Shown here piece by piece: positions 38,682 through 51,257 of a stretch of 64,000 bases of DNA. Numbering within the stretch: the stretch's first letter is position 1; every line of letters starts with the position of its first letter. The stretch comes from Pseudomonadota bacterium (lineage in GTDB: Bacteria; Pseudomonadota; Alphaproteobacteria; Acetobacterales; Acetobacteraceae), in NCBI GenBank assembly GCA_021798915.1, contig JAJZBM010000004.1, positions 62,001-126,000 on the forward strand. The letters are read 5' to 3'. The notes beneath the pieces are model-generated. The model had not been told where the DNA came from. It did not search any database and worked only from the letters and a program-made list of their open reading frames with translations. Position numbers and translations under genes: made by a program.

Positions 38682-39869
38682 CTACCAGGCGCCATGAGGC
38701 AATTCCGGCGCCGCGGTCGCCTGATCGGCGGGCCAGACCAGCGCCTGCGCGCCGTGCTGCCATTGCAGGACATAGCTGGTATAGCCGATCTGGAGGCCGG
38801 TCGGGCTCAACTGAAAATGCCCGGCGACCGTATCCACCGACGCGGCGAGCAGGGCATCGCGGATTTTGTCCTGATCGAGACTGCCGACCTTGCGCACCGC
38901 CTCGGCCAGAACCTTGAGGCTGGCATAGGCGACGGCGGCGTGATAATCCGGCATACGCTCGAATTTTTCCTTGAAGGCGGCAACGAATTCCGCATTTCCC
39001 GCGGTGTGCAGAGTCGGGAAATAGAGCGTCGTGCCGAACACGCCATCCGCCGCCGCGCCGAGACCGCGGCCGAATTCCGGCTCGACCGGGCCGATGCTGA
39101 AGGCGAACATCTTGGCGTTGATGTTCTGCGCCTTGGCCGCGCGCACGATCCCCTCGGAATCGGCGAGATAGGTCGCGCCGACGATCACGTCGGGATGCGC
39201 CTCGGCGGCCTTGAGGACGAGGGCGCTGAAATCGGTGGTGGTCGGCGGGAAGCTTTCCTTGAAAACGACGCGCATGCCCTTCGCCGTCGCCTCCTGCTCG
39301 ATGCCGCGGGCGAGCTGTTGCGGGAACTGGGTGTTCTGGATGAGGAGGGCGATGGTTTTGTAGCCACGACTCGCGGCGAGATCGATCGCCGGCCCCATAT
39401 AGCGCGGTGTCTCGGTGATCGCCTGCACGAGATAGGGGAATTGCCCCTGGAACGCATCGACATTGGCGCCGAGCGAGGGCATCACCTTCTTCGCGCGGGT
39501 GACCAGGGGCGCCACCGCCGACATCAGATCAGTCTCATAAGGGCTGAGCAGCAGATCGACGCGGTCGGAATAGATCAGTTTCTGATAGAGCTGCACCGCG
39601 GTCGAAGGATTGCCCTGATCGTCGTAATTGACGATCTCGACCTTGCGCCCGAGCAGGCCACCGGCCTTGTTGATTTCCTCGGCGGCGAGCCGGTAGCCCT
39701 GCAATTCGAAAACCGCGGGCGGTGAATAGGGGCCGGTCTCGGTGATCGAACAGCCGACCCGGATCGGCCCTTCCTCGGCCGCCCGCGCCGCCGGCGCCGC
39801 GCACAAAGCGCACCAAGCGGCGGCGAGAATGATCCTCCCCGCACTCCGAACCTGTCGCTGCCTCGCCAT
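38682..39869 (-). CDS. Liv-type ABC transporter substrate-binding protein
   Basis: A 395-residue periplasmic binding protein with a signal peptide (RIILAAAWCALCAAPAARAAEE) and first strand PIRVGCSITETGPYSPPAVF. Two ATGs lie 6 bases apart; the GGGGAGGG ribosome site touches the first (39875), so 39869 is better spaced. It is followed by livH, livMG and livF. It lies 58 bases after the ThDP-enzyme gene on the same strand, so the transported compound probably feeds that locus. Confidence 0.9.
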   Translation of the reverse strand: MARQRQVRSAGRIILAAAWCALCAAPAARAAEEGPIRVGCSITETGPYSPPAVFELQGYRLAAEEINKAGGLLGRKVEIVNYDDQGNPSTAVQLYQKLIYSDRVDLLLSPYETDLMSAVAPLVTRAKKVMPSLGANVDAFQGQFPYLVQAITETPRYMGPAIDLAASRGYKTIALLIQNTQFPQQLARGIEQEATAKGMRVVFKESFPPTTTDFSALVLKAAEAHPDVIVGATYLADSEGIVRAAKAQNINAKMFAFSIGPVEPEFGRGLGAAADGVFGTTLYFPTLHTAGNAEFVAAFKEKFERMPDYHAAVAYASLKVLAEAVRKVGSLDQDKIRDALLAASVDTVAGHFQLSPTGLQIGYTSYVLQWQHGAQALVWPADQATAAPELPHGAW

Positions 39870-39927
39870 TGTCATCCCTCCCCTGGGTTGCGCTCCGGTT
39901 TCGGCCCGGGCGATTATGATTGCGCGG

Positions 39928-41739
39928 TCATGGCTGTTTTTCGCCGCCCATGCCTGGAAAAATCTCGGCGGCGCGCCGGCGCTGGCCGAACACCGGCTCC
40001 TTGTGCGCAACCGGCGGCAGCGCCCAGGCGCCGGTCGCCGGCGGGCGCACCTCGGCATCGACATGAACGTCGAGCACATAGGGTTTTCCGGTCGCGATGG
40101 CATGCGCGAGCGCCGGCGCGAGATCCTGGATGCGGGTGATGGTCACCCCCTCGACACCATGGGCGCGGGCGAGGGCGGCGAAATCGGGATTATAGGGGGC
40201 GCGGTTTTCGCCGGCATAAAACGCCGTGCCGATCTCGCGCCCCTCGAACAGGCCATATTGGATATCGCGGATGGCGCCCCAGGCGAAATTATTCCAGATC
40301 ACCCAGATGCAGGGGATATCGTATTCGACCGCGGTGCAGAGCACATGCGGGGTCATGGTGAAGCCGCCATCGCCGCAGACCGAAACGCAAACCCGCTCGG
40401 GGGCGGCGAGTTTCGCGCCGAGAATACCGGAAACCCCAAACCCCATCCCGGAAAATCCCCAGGCATTGAGCATGGTCTGCGGCCGGCGGGCTTCCCAGAA
40501 CTGCATGAACCAATTGTGATGGACGCCGGAATCGAGCGACAAAATCGCGTCATCGGGCAGCACCGCGCGGATCGCCGCAACCACCGGCTCGGGGCGGAGC
40601 GGTGTCGTATCGAGGGCGAAATTGGGACGGGTGAAGGCGTCCCACTCCTTGCGCCAATGCTCGATGTGCCCGAGCCATTCGCGCCGCTCGGGCCGCGCCT
40701 CGGCACGCCGCTCGACCTCGGCCAGCATCTGGCGGAGAAACCCCCGCGCATCGGCGATGATGCCGAGATCGGCGGGGTAGTTGCGACCGATTTCGGTGAC
40801 ATCGACATCGACATGGATCAGCTTGGTCGCCGGGAAATTCCAGGAATATCCCTCCATCCAGGAGGACGCCGAACGGTCATCGAAGCGGGCGCCGATCGCG
40901 ATCACGAGATCGGCGTGGCGGCCGGCCTGATTGGCGGGATATGCGCCGTTGCGGCCGATGAAGCCGAGCGAGAGTGGATGACCCATCGGGAGACATCCCA
41001 TCCCGTTGGGAGACGCGATCACCGGAATGGCGAGACGCTCGGCAAACGCCGCGAGTTCGCCGGAGGCCTCGGCCAGGGTCACCCCATGGCCGATGAAGAG
41101 AACCGGCGCGCTCGCCGCCGCCAGCATCGCCACCGCACGCGCGACATCCTCGGGATCGGCGCCGCCGCGGCGGGCCCGCGGCGCGGGATTCGGCTCGGGG
41201 GTGATTTCGGCCTCTTCCTGGAAAACGTTGAACGGCACATCGACCTGCACCGGCCCCGGCCGGCCGCCGAGCATGGTGTCCATGGCGAGGCGCAGCGTGT
41301 GCGCCAGCATATCGACCCGCGTCGGCTGGAAGCTGCGCTTGACCACCGGCCGGCAGACCGAGGGAAAATCGGCTTCCTTGTGGCGATAGAGTTCCTGAAA
41401 CGGGCCGCGATTGAATTGCTGGGTCGGGACATCGCCGGTGATCGCGAGGAAGGCCGAGGAATCGGCGAAGGCGTTGGCGAGCGCCATGACCAGATTGGCC
41501 GAACCCGGGCCGCAGGAGGTGAGCGTCGCCGCCGGGTGGTGTTTGACGCGGAAATAGGCATCCGCCATGTGGCCGGCGGTCTGCTCATGGCGCGGCGAGA
41601 TCAGCGTCACCTTGTCGCGCACGCCGTGCAGCGCATCGAGCATGCCGACATTGCCATGACCGCAAATGCCGAAAACATGTTCGATCTTTTCGCGGACGAG
41701 GAATTCGGCGATCAGATCACCGCCCTTCATACGTGGCAC
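39928..41739 (-). CDS. ThDP-dependent enzyme of the acetolactate synthase-like family
   Basis: About 603 residues with the three-domain acetohydroxyacid synthase build. The activating glutamate is Glu52 in SPRHEQTAGHMADAY. The ThDP/Mg motif begins GDGGFTMTPH and ends about 28 residues later with Asn-Asn. Candidate activities are 2-oxoacid decarboxylation or carboligation; the Glu argues against canonical glyoxylate carboligase, which has Val there. The GTG at 41739 is preferred because GGGGAGGGG lies 7 bases upstream; an ATG at 41784 has no ribosome site. It is transcribed away from the IclR regulator at 41853 and heads the long minus-strand locus. Confidence 0.85.
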   Translation of the reverse strand: MPRMKGGDLIAEFLVREKIEHVFGICGHGNVGMLDALHGVRDKVTLISPRHEQTAGHMADAYFRVKHHPAATLTSCGPGSANLVMALANAFADSSAFLAITGDVPTQQFNRGPFQELYRHKEADFPSVCRPVVKRSFQPTRVDMLAHTLRLAMDTMLGGRPGPVQVDVPFNVFQEEAEITPEPNPAPRARRGGADPEDVARAVAMLAAASAPVLFIGHGVTLAEASGELAAFAERLAIPVIASPNGMGCLPMGHPLSLGFIGRNGAYPANQAGRHADLVIAIGARFDDRSASSWMEGYSWNFPATKLIHVDVDVTEIGRNYPADLGIIADARGFLRQMLAEVERRAEARPERREWLGHIEHWRKEWDAFTRPNFALDTTPLRPEPVVAAIRAVLPDDAILSLDSGVHHNWFMQFWEARRPQTMLNAWGFSGMGFGVSGILGAKLAAPERVCVSVCGDGGFTMTPHVLCTAVEYDIPCIWVIWNNFAWGAIRDIQYGLFEGREIGTAFYAGENRAPYNPDFAALARAHGVEGVTITRIQDLAPALAHAIATGKPYVLDVHVDAEVRPPATGAWALPPVAHKEPVFGQRRRAAEIFPGMGGEKQP

Positions 41740-41793
41740 GGCTGGCCCCTCCCCTTGGGTTCGGCTATTGGTGCCGGTGATCATCCGGCATTA

Positions 41794-41808
41794 TTGGAAT
41801 GTTTGCAA
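41794..41808. promoter_or_regulatory. Candidate IclR operator/promoter between the ThDP gene and iclR
   Basis: The imperfect palindrome TTGGAATGTTTGCAA lies in the only A/T-rich part of the 113-base divergent intergenic region. Read toward iclR, TTGGAA is followed 17 bases later by GATAAG (41817-41822), a weak -35/-10 pair, so a bound regulator would autorepress. The palindrome is short and could be chance. Confidence 0.35.
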
Positions 41809-41852
41809 GATAGTGAGATAAGATTAAACTCCATCGGCCGAGCGAGGACGAA

Positions 41853-42695
41853 ATGGCCCAGAACCACCCCCTTTCCACCCGTCATGCCGCCACCGACCCC
41901 GACGCCGCCACGCCCGCCGAGGAAAAGGCCGAGCGCGGCGGCATCCAGTCGATCGAGCGCGCCTTCGCGATCCTCGAGGAAATCGCCCGCAACCGTTCCG
42001 GCATCAGCCTCGCCGAACTGAGCAAACGGCTCGGCCTCCACAGCTCCACCGCGTTTCACCTCGTGCAGACCATGGTCGGGCTCGGCTATGTGCGCCAGAT
42101 GCCGGACAGCCGGCGCTATCGCATCGGCCGGCCGGTTTTCGCCCTCGCCAGCGCCTGTCTCGATGATATCGAACTGACTTCGCTCGCGACCCCGGTGCTC
42201 GAAGCCCTCTCGGCGGCCACCGGCGAGACCGCGCATTTCGGCGTCCGCTCCGGCGGGGACGAGGTCGTCGTCGTCGCCAAAACGCCGGGCGCCGGCGCCT
42301 TCCAACTCACCGACCGGGTCGGCGTGGTGCGCCCGGCGCATGCGACGGCGCTCGGCAAGGCGCTGCTCGCGGCGCTGCCGCCGGACCGGTTCGAGCGCTA
42401 TCTTGCCCAAGCCAGTCTCATCGCGCTGTCGCCCAAAACGATCACCGACCCGGAATGGCTGCGGCGCGAAATCGAACGTATCCGTGAGGACGGAATTGCA
42501 TTCGACGATGGCGAATTAGACGCCGAAATCCGCTGCCTCGCCGCCGCCGTCCATGATTTCACCGGCGCCGTGATCGGCGCCATCGGCGTCTCCGGCCCGC
42601 TCTGGCGGCTCTCGCTCCCGGTCCTCCAGCGCCACAGCCAGGCGGTCAAAGACGCCGCCGCCAGCCTCGCCGACGCGATCGGCGCGCCAAAGTGA
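41853..42695 (+). CDS. IclR-family transcriptional regulator
   Basis: A 280-residue regulator with an N-terminal winged helix (SIERAFAILEEIARNRSGISLAELSKRLGLHSSTAFHLVQTM) and a C-terminal GAF-like effector domain. The effector part includes RPAHATALGKALLAAL and AIGVSGP, both typical of IclR. The first 30 residues are a polar tail. It is divergent from the ThDP-enzyme gene and probably controls the locus down to 30.6 kb. The effector is likely a pathway intermediate, not known here. Confidence 0.92.
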   Translation: MAQNHPLSTRHAATDPDAATPAEEKAERGGIQSIERAFAILEEIARNRSGISLAELSKRLGLHSSTAFHLVQTMVGLGYVRQMPDSRRYRIGRPVFALASACLDDIELTSLATPVLEALSAATGETAHFGVRSGGDEVVVVAKTPGAGAFQLTDRVGVVRPAHATALGKALLAALPPDRFERYLAQASLIALSPKTITDPEWLRREIERIREDGIAFDDGELDAEIRCLAAAVHDFTGAVIGAIGVSGPLWRLSLPVLQRHSQAVKDAAASLADAIGAPK

Positions 42696-42706
42696 GCAAG
42701 AAAACC

Positions 42707-42728
42707 GTTCTTTTTTATAAAAAAGAAC
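42707..42728 (+). terminator. A/T palindrome terminator after iclR, repeat family copy 4
   Basis: Twelve bases past the iclR stop is a perfect inverted repeat with arms GTTCTTTTTT and AAAAAAGAAC and a 2-base centre, followed by CAAAAAATTTTC. A degraded G/C companion (GGGCAATCC...GGCACTGTCC) follows at about 42747-42768. The rest of the gap up to the tRNA at 42861 shows nothing recognisable. Confidence 0.65.
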
Positions 42729-42860
42729 CAAAAAATTTTCTTCCGCTGGGCAATCCTGCGGCACTGTCCGCTCCGAGGGCCAATTCGGAAATTTGGTTGC
42801 TATGTGGTCGGCGGGCATTTTTGGCGCCTCGGCGTTCCACCATCAATTCATTGAAATCAT

Positions 42861-42935
42861 TGGTGGGTGCGGCAGGGATTGAACCTGCGACCCCCGCCGT
42901 GTGAAGGCGATGCTCTCCCGCTGAGCTACGCACCC
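42861..42935 (-). tRNA. tRNA-Val (anticodon CAC)
   Basis: Minus-strand cloverleaf of 75 nt with encoded CCA. Acceptor GGGTGCG pairs with CGCACCC. The anticodon loop TTCACAC gives CAC (codon GUG), and the T loop is TTCAATC. Upstream on the minus strand, TTGCAT (42993-42998) and TAGGAA (42970-42975) spaced by 17 bases may be its promoter. Confidence 0.95.
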
Positions 42936-43152
42936 GCTGTCGTGAAGGGAGAAGACGAGGCCTCTGCGGTTCCTAAAGCCAAGCCCTTCCCGATGCAAGA
43001 GGCGCCGGGCGATGCGCGCGATCTTCCGGCTCCCGCCCGGTCTCGCTTGCATGGCTGGCATGCAGCATGCTTTGGTTGAGTCGGGTTTAGACCAAGACTT
43101 GGGCCTGGGTTGGCGCCGGGTGGCGTCATGGCGGATCACGCGGGGGGTGGGT

Positions 43153-44063
43153 TTGGCGTATGCATTGCAGCAACTGATCAACGGGGTCACGCTCGGCATG
43201 ATCTACGGGCTGATCGCGGTCGGCTACACCATGGTTTATGGCATCATCGGCATGATCAATTTCGCCCATGGCGATGTGTTCATGATCGGCGCCTTTCTCT
43301 CGCTGATCGCGCTTTCGGGCCTTGCCTCGCTCGGCATCACCGCCGTCCCGCTGGCGCTCGCCATCACCCTGGTTTTCGCCGCCGCCCTCGCCGCACTCTA
43401 TGGTTGGACCATCGAGCGCGTCGCCTATCGGCCATTGCGCGGCTCGTTTCGCCTCGCCCCGCTGATCAGCGCCATTGGCATGTCGATTACCTTGCAGAAT
43501 TTCGCCCAGGTGACGCAGGGGGCGCGGGTCAAGCCGCTGGCGCCGCTGGTCCCCGGCGGGCTGGTGCTCACCCGCGCCGGCGGTTTCGCGGTGCAGCTCT
43601 CCTGGATGCAGATCACGATCGCCGTCACCACCGTGCTCTGTCTCGCCGTGTTCACCTGGCTGGTGACGAAGACGCCGCTCGGCCGGGCGATGCGGGCCTG
43701 CGAGCAGGATCTCAAAATGGCCGGCCTGCTCGGCATCGATACCGACCGCACGATCGGCCTCACCTTCGTCATCGGCACCGCGCTGGCCGCCGTCGCTGGG
43801 CTGTTGTTCCTCCTCTATTACGGAGCGATCGATTTTTATATCGGCTTCATCGCCGGGGTGAAGGCGTTCACCGCCGCCGTGCTCGGCGGCATCGGCTCGC
43901 TGCCGGGGGCGGTGCTGGGCGGGCTTCTGATCGGCCTGATCGAGACTTTCTGGTCGGCCTATTTCAGCGTCCAGTACAAGGACGTCGCGGCGTTTTCGCT
44001 GCTCGCCGTCACCCTGGTGTTTTTGCCGACCGGGCTGCTCGGCCGCACCGACGTGGAAAAAGT

Positions 44064-44067
<4 letters not shown>
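43153..44067 (+). CDS. Liv-type ABC transporter permease (LivH)
   Basis: A 304-residue permease. From the TTG at 43153 the product begins (M)AYALQQLINGVTLGM, matching the usual LivH start, and a GGGGGG ribosome site lies 5 bases upstream; GTG 43147 is the alternative. The family motif MINFAHGDVFMIGAF and the segment AVLGGIGSLPGAVLGGLLIG are present. The upstream 217 bases contain CCAAGACTTGG (43092-43102), a small palindrome that may be regulatory. First gene of a coupled operon reaching at least 48040. Confidence 0.9.
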
Positions 44068-45343
<1,276 letters not shown>

Positions 45344-45344
<1 letters not shown>

Positions 45345-46176
45345 TGGCGGCGGCAGAGGCGCTGCTCGAGGTTCGCGGGCTCGGCATGCGGTTCGGCGGC
45401 ATCGTCGCCCTCGACGATGTTTCCTTCACCGCCCGGCGCGGCGAGATCACCGCCGTCATCGGGCCCAACGGCGCCGGCAAGACCACGGCCTTCAACTGCA
45501 TCACCGGATTTTACCGCCCGAGCGCCGGCAGCCTGCAGCTCACCCACGCCGATGGGCGCGGTTTCGCGCTCGCCGCCATGCCGGGCCATCTCATCGCCCG
45601 CCGCGCCCGGGTTGCGCGCACGTTTCAGAATATCCGCCTGTTCGCCGGCATGACGGTGCTCGAAAATCTGCTCGTCGCGCAGCATGTGCCGCTGATGGCG
45701 GCAACCGGCCTCGGCGTGCTCGCGATCCTCGGTCTCGGCCGCTACCGCGCCGCCGAGCGCCACGCCATCGCCAAGGCCCGGCTGTGGCTGGAGCGGACCG
45801 ATCTCCTGGCGCGCGCCGATGATCCCGCTGGTGCTCTTCCCTACGGCGCTCAGCGTCGGCTCGAAATCGCGCGGGCGATGTGTACCGACCCGGTGCTGCT
45901 CTGCCTCGACGAGCCGGCGGCCGGGCTCAACCCGCGCGAAACCGCCGCCCTCGATGCCCTGCTGCGCGGCATTCGCGACGAAGGCTGCTCGCTCCTGCTC
46001 ATCGAGCACGACATGGGCATGGTCATGCGCGTCTCCGATCACATCATCGTGCTCGATCACGGCCGCAAGCTCGGGGACGGCACGCCGGCCGAAATCCGCG
46101 CCGATCCGCGTGTGATCGCCGCCTATCTCGGCGAGGATGAGGAAGACGCCGACCACCTTGCGCCGGCGGATGCGCC

Positions 46177-46180
<4 letters not shown>
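45344..46180 (+). CDS. Liv-type ABC transporter ATP-binding protein (LivG)
   Basis: A 278-residue ATPase. Walker A is GPNGAGKTT, the signature region LPYGAQRRLEIARAM and Walker B LLCLDEPAAGLNP, then LIEHDMGMVM, the standard LivG sequence including the RTFQNIRLF stretch. Coupled to livM and livF by overlapping start/stop codons. Confidence 0.94.
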
Positions 46181-46896
<716 letters not shown>

Positions 46897-46939
46897 CGGG
46901 ACGAGACGCCACCACACACATCAGAGGGAGATTGATCTC

Positions 46940-48040
46940 ATGACGAAGCCATTTTTGCTGGCCAGCACCGTTTTGCTGCCGCTCGCCATCGCCGCCCCGG
47001 CCAGGGCCCAGATCCAGATCGCCTCCGCCGGCCCGCTCACCGGCTCCAACGCCACTTTCGGCGCGCAGATGAAGGAAGGCGCCGAGCAGGCGGTGGCCGA
47101 TATCAACGCGCATGGCGGCGTGCTCGGCAAAAAACTGGTCCTGACCGAGGGTGATGACGCCTGCGACCCGAAACAGGCGGTCTCGGTCGCGAACCAGCTC
47201 GCCGACAAGGGCGTCGTCTTCGTCGATGGGCATTTCTGCTCCTCGAGTTCGATCCCGGCGAGCAAGGTCTATCTCGAACAGGGCGTGTTGCAGATTTCGC
47301 CCGCGTCCACCAACCCGGCGCTCACCGATAATGGCGGGTGGAACGTGTTCCGCGTCTGCGGCCGTGACGATCAGCAGGGTCAGGTCGCCGGCGCCTACAT
47401 CGCGGCCCATTTCAAGGGCCAGAACGTCGCCATCCTCCACGACAACACCGCCTATGGCAAAGGTCTCGCCGATGAGACCAAGAAATTCATGAACCAGGCC
47501 GGGCTCGCGGAGACCCTCTATACCGCCTATGTGCCCGGCGAGCGTGACTATTCCGCTCTGGTCAGCCGGCTCAAGGCCGCGAACATCACGGTGATCTATC
47601 TCGGCGGCTACCAGACCGAGGCCGGGCTGATCATCCGCCAGGCCAAGGAACAGGGGATGAAAGTCACGCTGATCAGCGGCGATGCCCTCGTCACCTCGGA
47701 ATTCTGGCAGATCACCGGCGCGACCGGCGAGGGGACGATGATGACCTTCGCCTCCGATCCGCGCAAACGCCCGGCGGCGGCGGCGGTTGTCAAGGAATTC
47801 CAGGCCAGGAGCATCGATCCCGAGGGCTATGTGCTCTATTCCTACGCCGCCGTGCAGATCTGGGCGGAAGCGGCGCAAAAAGCCGGCACCGTCGATCCAA
47901 AGAAGGTCGCCACCGAGTTGAAAACCGGCGGCCCGTGGGACAGCGTGCTCGGCCCGATCGGCTTCGATACCAAGGGCGACGTGACCAAGCCGGATTACGT
48001 CTTCTATGTCTGGCACGACGGCAGCTATCACGAAATGTGA
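46940..48040 (+). CDS. Branched-chain amino acid-type ABC substrate-binding protein (LivJ/BraC-like)
   Basis: A 366-residue periplasmic binding protein with a Sec signal (MTKPFLLASTVLLPLAIAAPARAQ) and IQIASAGPLTGSNATFGAQMKEGAEQA, very close to the classical LivJ/BraC start. GHFCSSSSIPAS and STNPALTDNG are family ligand-site segments. Of the binding proteins here it looks most like a true branched-chain amino acid binder. ATG 46940 follows GAGGGAG by 9 bases. Confidence 0.93.
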   Translation: MTKPFLLASTVLLPLAIAAPARAQIQIASAGPLTGSNATFGAQMKEGAEQAVADINAHGGVLGKKLVLTEGDDACDPKQAVSVANQLADKGVVFVDGHFCSSSSIPASKVYLEQGVLQISPASTNPALTDNGGWNVFRVCGRDDQQGQVAGAYIAAHFKGQNVAILHDNTAYGKGLADETKKFMNQAGLAETLYTAYVPGERDYSALVSRLKAANITVIYLGGYQTEAGLIIRQAKEQGMKVTLISGDALVTSEFWQITGATGEGTMMTFASDPRKRPAAAAVVKEFQARSIDPEGYVLYSYAAVQIWAEAAQKAGTVDPKKVATELKTGGPWDSVLGPIGFDTKGDVTKPDYVFYVWHDGSYHEM

Positions 48041-48120
48041 AACCGGCGGGCGCGCCGTGATTGACCGCCGAAGCGGGGCTTGCGACGCTCGGGCGGAAAA
48101 AAATCGGAGGAGAGGTCGCC

Positions 48121-49302
<1,182 letters not shown>

Positions 49303-49310
49303 GGGCGGGG

Positions 49311-50456
49311 ATGGACAGGAACACCGGCGAACAGGCGGCGGAACTGGCGCTGTTTCGTGAGACCGCGCGACGGTTTTTTGCCGCCGAAGTGGTGCCGCAT
49401 ATCGCCGCCTGGCGGAGCGCCGGCATGGTCGCGCGCGAGGCCTGGCGGCGGGCGGGCGCGGCCGGGCTGCTCTGCGCCAGCATGCCGGTGGAATTCGGCG
49501 GCGGCGGTGGCGATTTTCGCCACGAAGCGATCCTGATCGAAGAACTGGCGGCGATCGGTTTCGGCGATTTCGCGATCTCCCTCCACAACGCCATCATCGC
49601 CCCCTATTTTCTGTACTACGGCACGGAGGCGCAAAAGCGCCGCTGGCTGCCGCGCATGGCGTCGGGCGAGATGATCGCGGCGATCGCCATGACCGAGCCG
49701 GATGCCGGCTCCGATTTGCAGGCGATCCGCACGACGGCGCGGCGGGTTGGCGAAACCTATGTCATCAACGGCCAGAAAACCTTCATCAGCAATGGCCAGC
49801 TCGCCGACATCGTCATCGTTGCCGCCAAGACACGGGCTGACGCCGGGGCGAAGGGGATTTCGCTGATCGCCGTCGAAACCCGCGATGCGCCCGGCTTCCG
49901 GCGCGGCCGCAACCTCGAAAAAATCGGCAAACACGCTCAGGATACCTCGGAACTGTTTTTCGACGACGTCGTCGTTCCGGCGGAAAACCTGCTCGGGGGC
50001 GAGCCCGATCGCGGTTTCGCGCAATTGATGCAGCAATTGCCGCAAGAGCGCCTGGTGATCGCGGTCGGCGCGGTTGCTGCGATGGAGGCGGCGCTCGCCG
50101 AGACCATCGCCTATGCCCGCGGCCGCCGCGCTTTCGGCAAAACCTTGCTGGATTTTCAAAACTCCCGCTTCGTTCTCGCCGAAGCCAAAACCACGGCGCG
50201 GGTCGCGCGAGTGTTCGTCGATGATTGCATCGAACGGCTGCTCGCCGGGACGCTCGATGTCGGCACCGCCGCGATGGCGAAATATTGGACGAGCGAAATG
50301 CAGGGCAAGACGATAGACGCCTGCCTGCAACTTTTCGGCGGCTATGGCTATATGGCGGAATACCCCATCGCGCACCGCTACACCGATGCCAGGGTGCAAA
50401 GAATCTATGGTGGCAGCAACGAGATCATGAAGGAGCTGATCGCGCGCGATCTCTGA
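49311..50456 (+). CDS. Acyl-CoA dehydrogenase
   Basis: A 381-residue flavoprotein that introduces an alpha-beta double bond into acyl-CoA and passes electrons to ETF. It has AIAMTEPDAGSDLQAI (FAD/substrate signature 1), the middle beta domain with QKTFISNGQLADIVIV, and the C-terminal LQLFGGYGYMAEYPIAHRYTDARVQRIYGGSNEIMKEL, with the catalytic Glu expected in SNEI. ATG 49311 follows GAGGGCGGGG. Likely co-transcribed with the thiolase. Confidence 0.93.
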   Translation: MDRNTGEQAAELALFRETARRFFAAEVVPHIAAWRSAGMVAREAWRRAGAAGLLCASMPVEFGGGGGDFRHEAILIEELAAIGFGDFAISLHNAIIAPYFLYYGTEAQKRRWLPRMASGEMIAAIAMTEPDAGSDLQAIRTTARRVGETYVINGQKTFISNGQLADIVIVAAKTRADAGAKGISLIAVETRDAPGFRRGRNLEKIGKHAQDTSELFFDDVVVPAENLLGGEPDRGFAQLMQQLPQERLVIAVGAVAAMEAALAETIAYARGRRAFGKTLLDFQNSRFVLAEAKTTARVARVFVDDCIERLLAGTLDVGTAAMAKYWTSEMQGKTIDACLQLFGGYGYMAEYPIAHRYTDARVQRIYGGSNEIMKELIARDL

Positions 50457-50458
50457 CA

Positions 50459-51247
50459 TCAGCGCCCGATCGCGCTCGGCGGGATCGCGGCGGCGGGCAC
50501 CGCGATCCCGCCGGCATGATTGACGACCGAGCCGATCTGGACGCCGGCGACCCGCCATTCGCCGCTGCCGAGACGAAACAATAGCGGCGCCCCGCTGCTG
50601 CCCGAAGTCGCGTGGCAGGTGTGATGCAGCAGCGTCTCGCCGCGCGCATCGCGGATTTGCTCGGCGATCAGGCAATGGAGATCGGCTTCGATGATCTCGA
50701 TGTGATCCTTGCTGTACCCGCCGAGCAATGCCGGTGTGCGCGGCGGCGGCAGCGTGCGGTCGAGGCGAAGATACTCGCCTTCGCGGACCAGCGGGGCGGA
50801 CAGCGTCAATACCGCCCAATCCGAACCGGCGCTCTCCGATTCATGAAACGGATCATAGCCGGGCGCGATCGCGAAATCGGCGACGCGCGCCACCCCGGCG
50901 GCGTCGCCGCGATTGGTGGCCAACAAGAAATGGATCAGCCGGGGTTGAATGATCAGGCGGGTGTGCTGGCGGAAAAGGCAATGCGCCGCCGTGATCGCGA
51001 TGCGCGGCGCGACCATGAAACCAGTGCAGTGGCCGCCGAGCGCGGTCTGCACGCGACCAAGCGCCCGCCAGGGAAAATCGGCGGGATTGACCGGCTGGCG
51101 ATCGTCATTGCGCCCGATGCCAGGTAGGATGGTAGACGATGGTGATGGCTCGGCGAACTGGACGTCGGCCGCGAACACCGGGCCGGCCGGCGGCAGGCTC
51201 GCGAAGACGGTCGCGCACGCGAAAGCCGCCGCGCGCCATGCGCTCAC
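50459..51247 (-). CDS. Secreted trypsin-like serine protease (S1 family)
   Basis: A 262-residue protein with a signal peptide (WRAAAFACATVFASLPPAGPVFAAD) and the S1 triad: His89 in ITAAHC, Asp143 in SDWAVL and Ser218 in SGSSGAPL. A short pro-segment is possible before FPWRALGRV. Acts in the periplasm or outside the cell. The start is probably the GTG at 51247, preceded by GGCGGGG; a longer open frame to 51313 lacks a signal-like start. It lies 10 bases after the carbonic anhydrase gene, same strand. Confidence 0.88.
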   Translation of the reverse strand: MSAWRAAAFACATVFASLPPAGPVFAADVQFAEPSPSSTILPGIGRNDDRQPVNPADFPWRALGRVQTALGGHCTGFMVAPRIAITAAHCLFRQHTRLIIQPRLIHFLLATNRGDAAGVARVADFAIAPGYDPFHESESAGSDWAVLTLSAPLVREGEYLRLDRTLPPPRTPALLGGYSKDHIEIIEADLHCLIAEQIRDARGETLLHHTCHATSGSSGAPLLFRLGSGEWRVAGVQIGSVVNHAGGIAVPAAAIPPSAIGR

Positions 51248-51257
51248 ACCACCCCGC

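Noticed and set aside
39928-41739. Glyoxylate carboligase (Gcl)
   Set aside because: Tempting because of the neighbouring semialdehyde-type reductase and ureide-type amidase, but the activating Glu52 is present, whereas Gcl has Val at this position.
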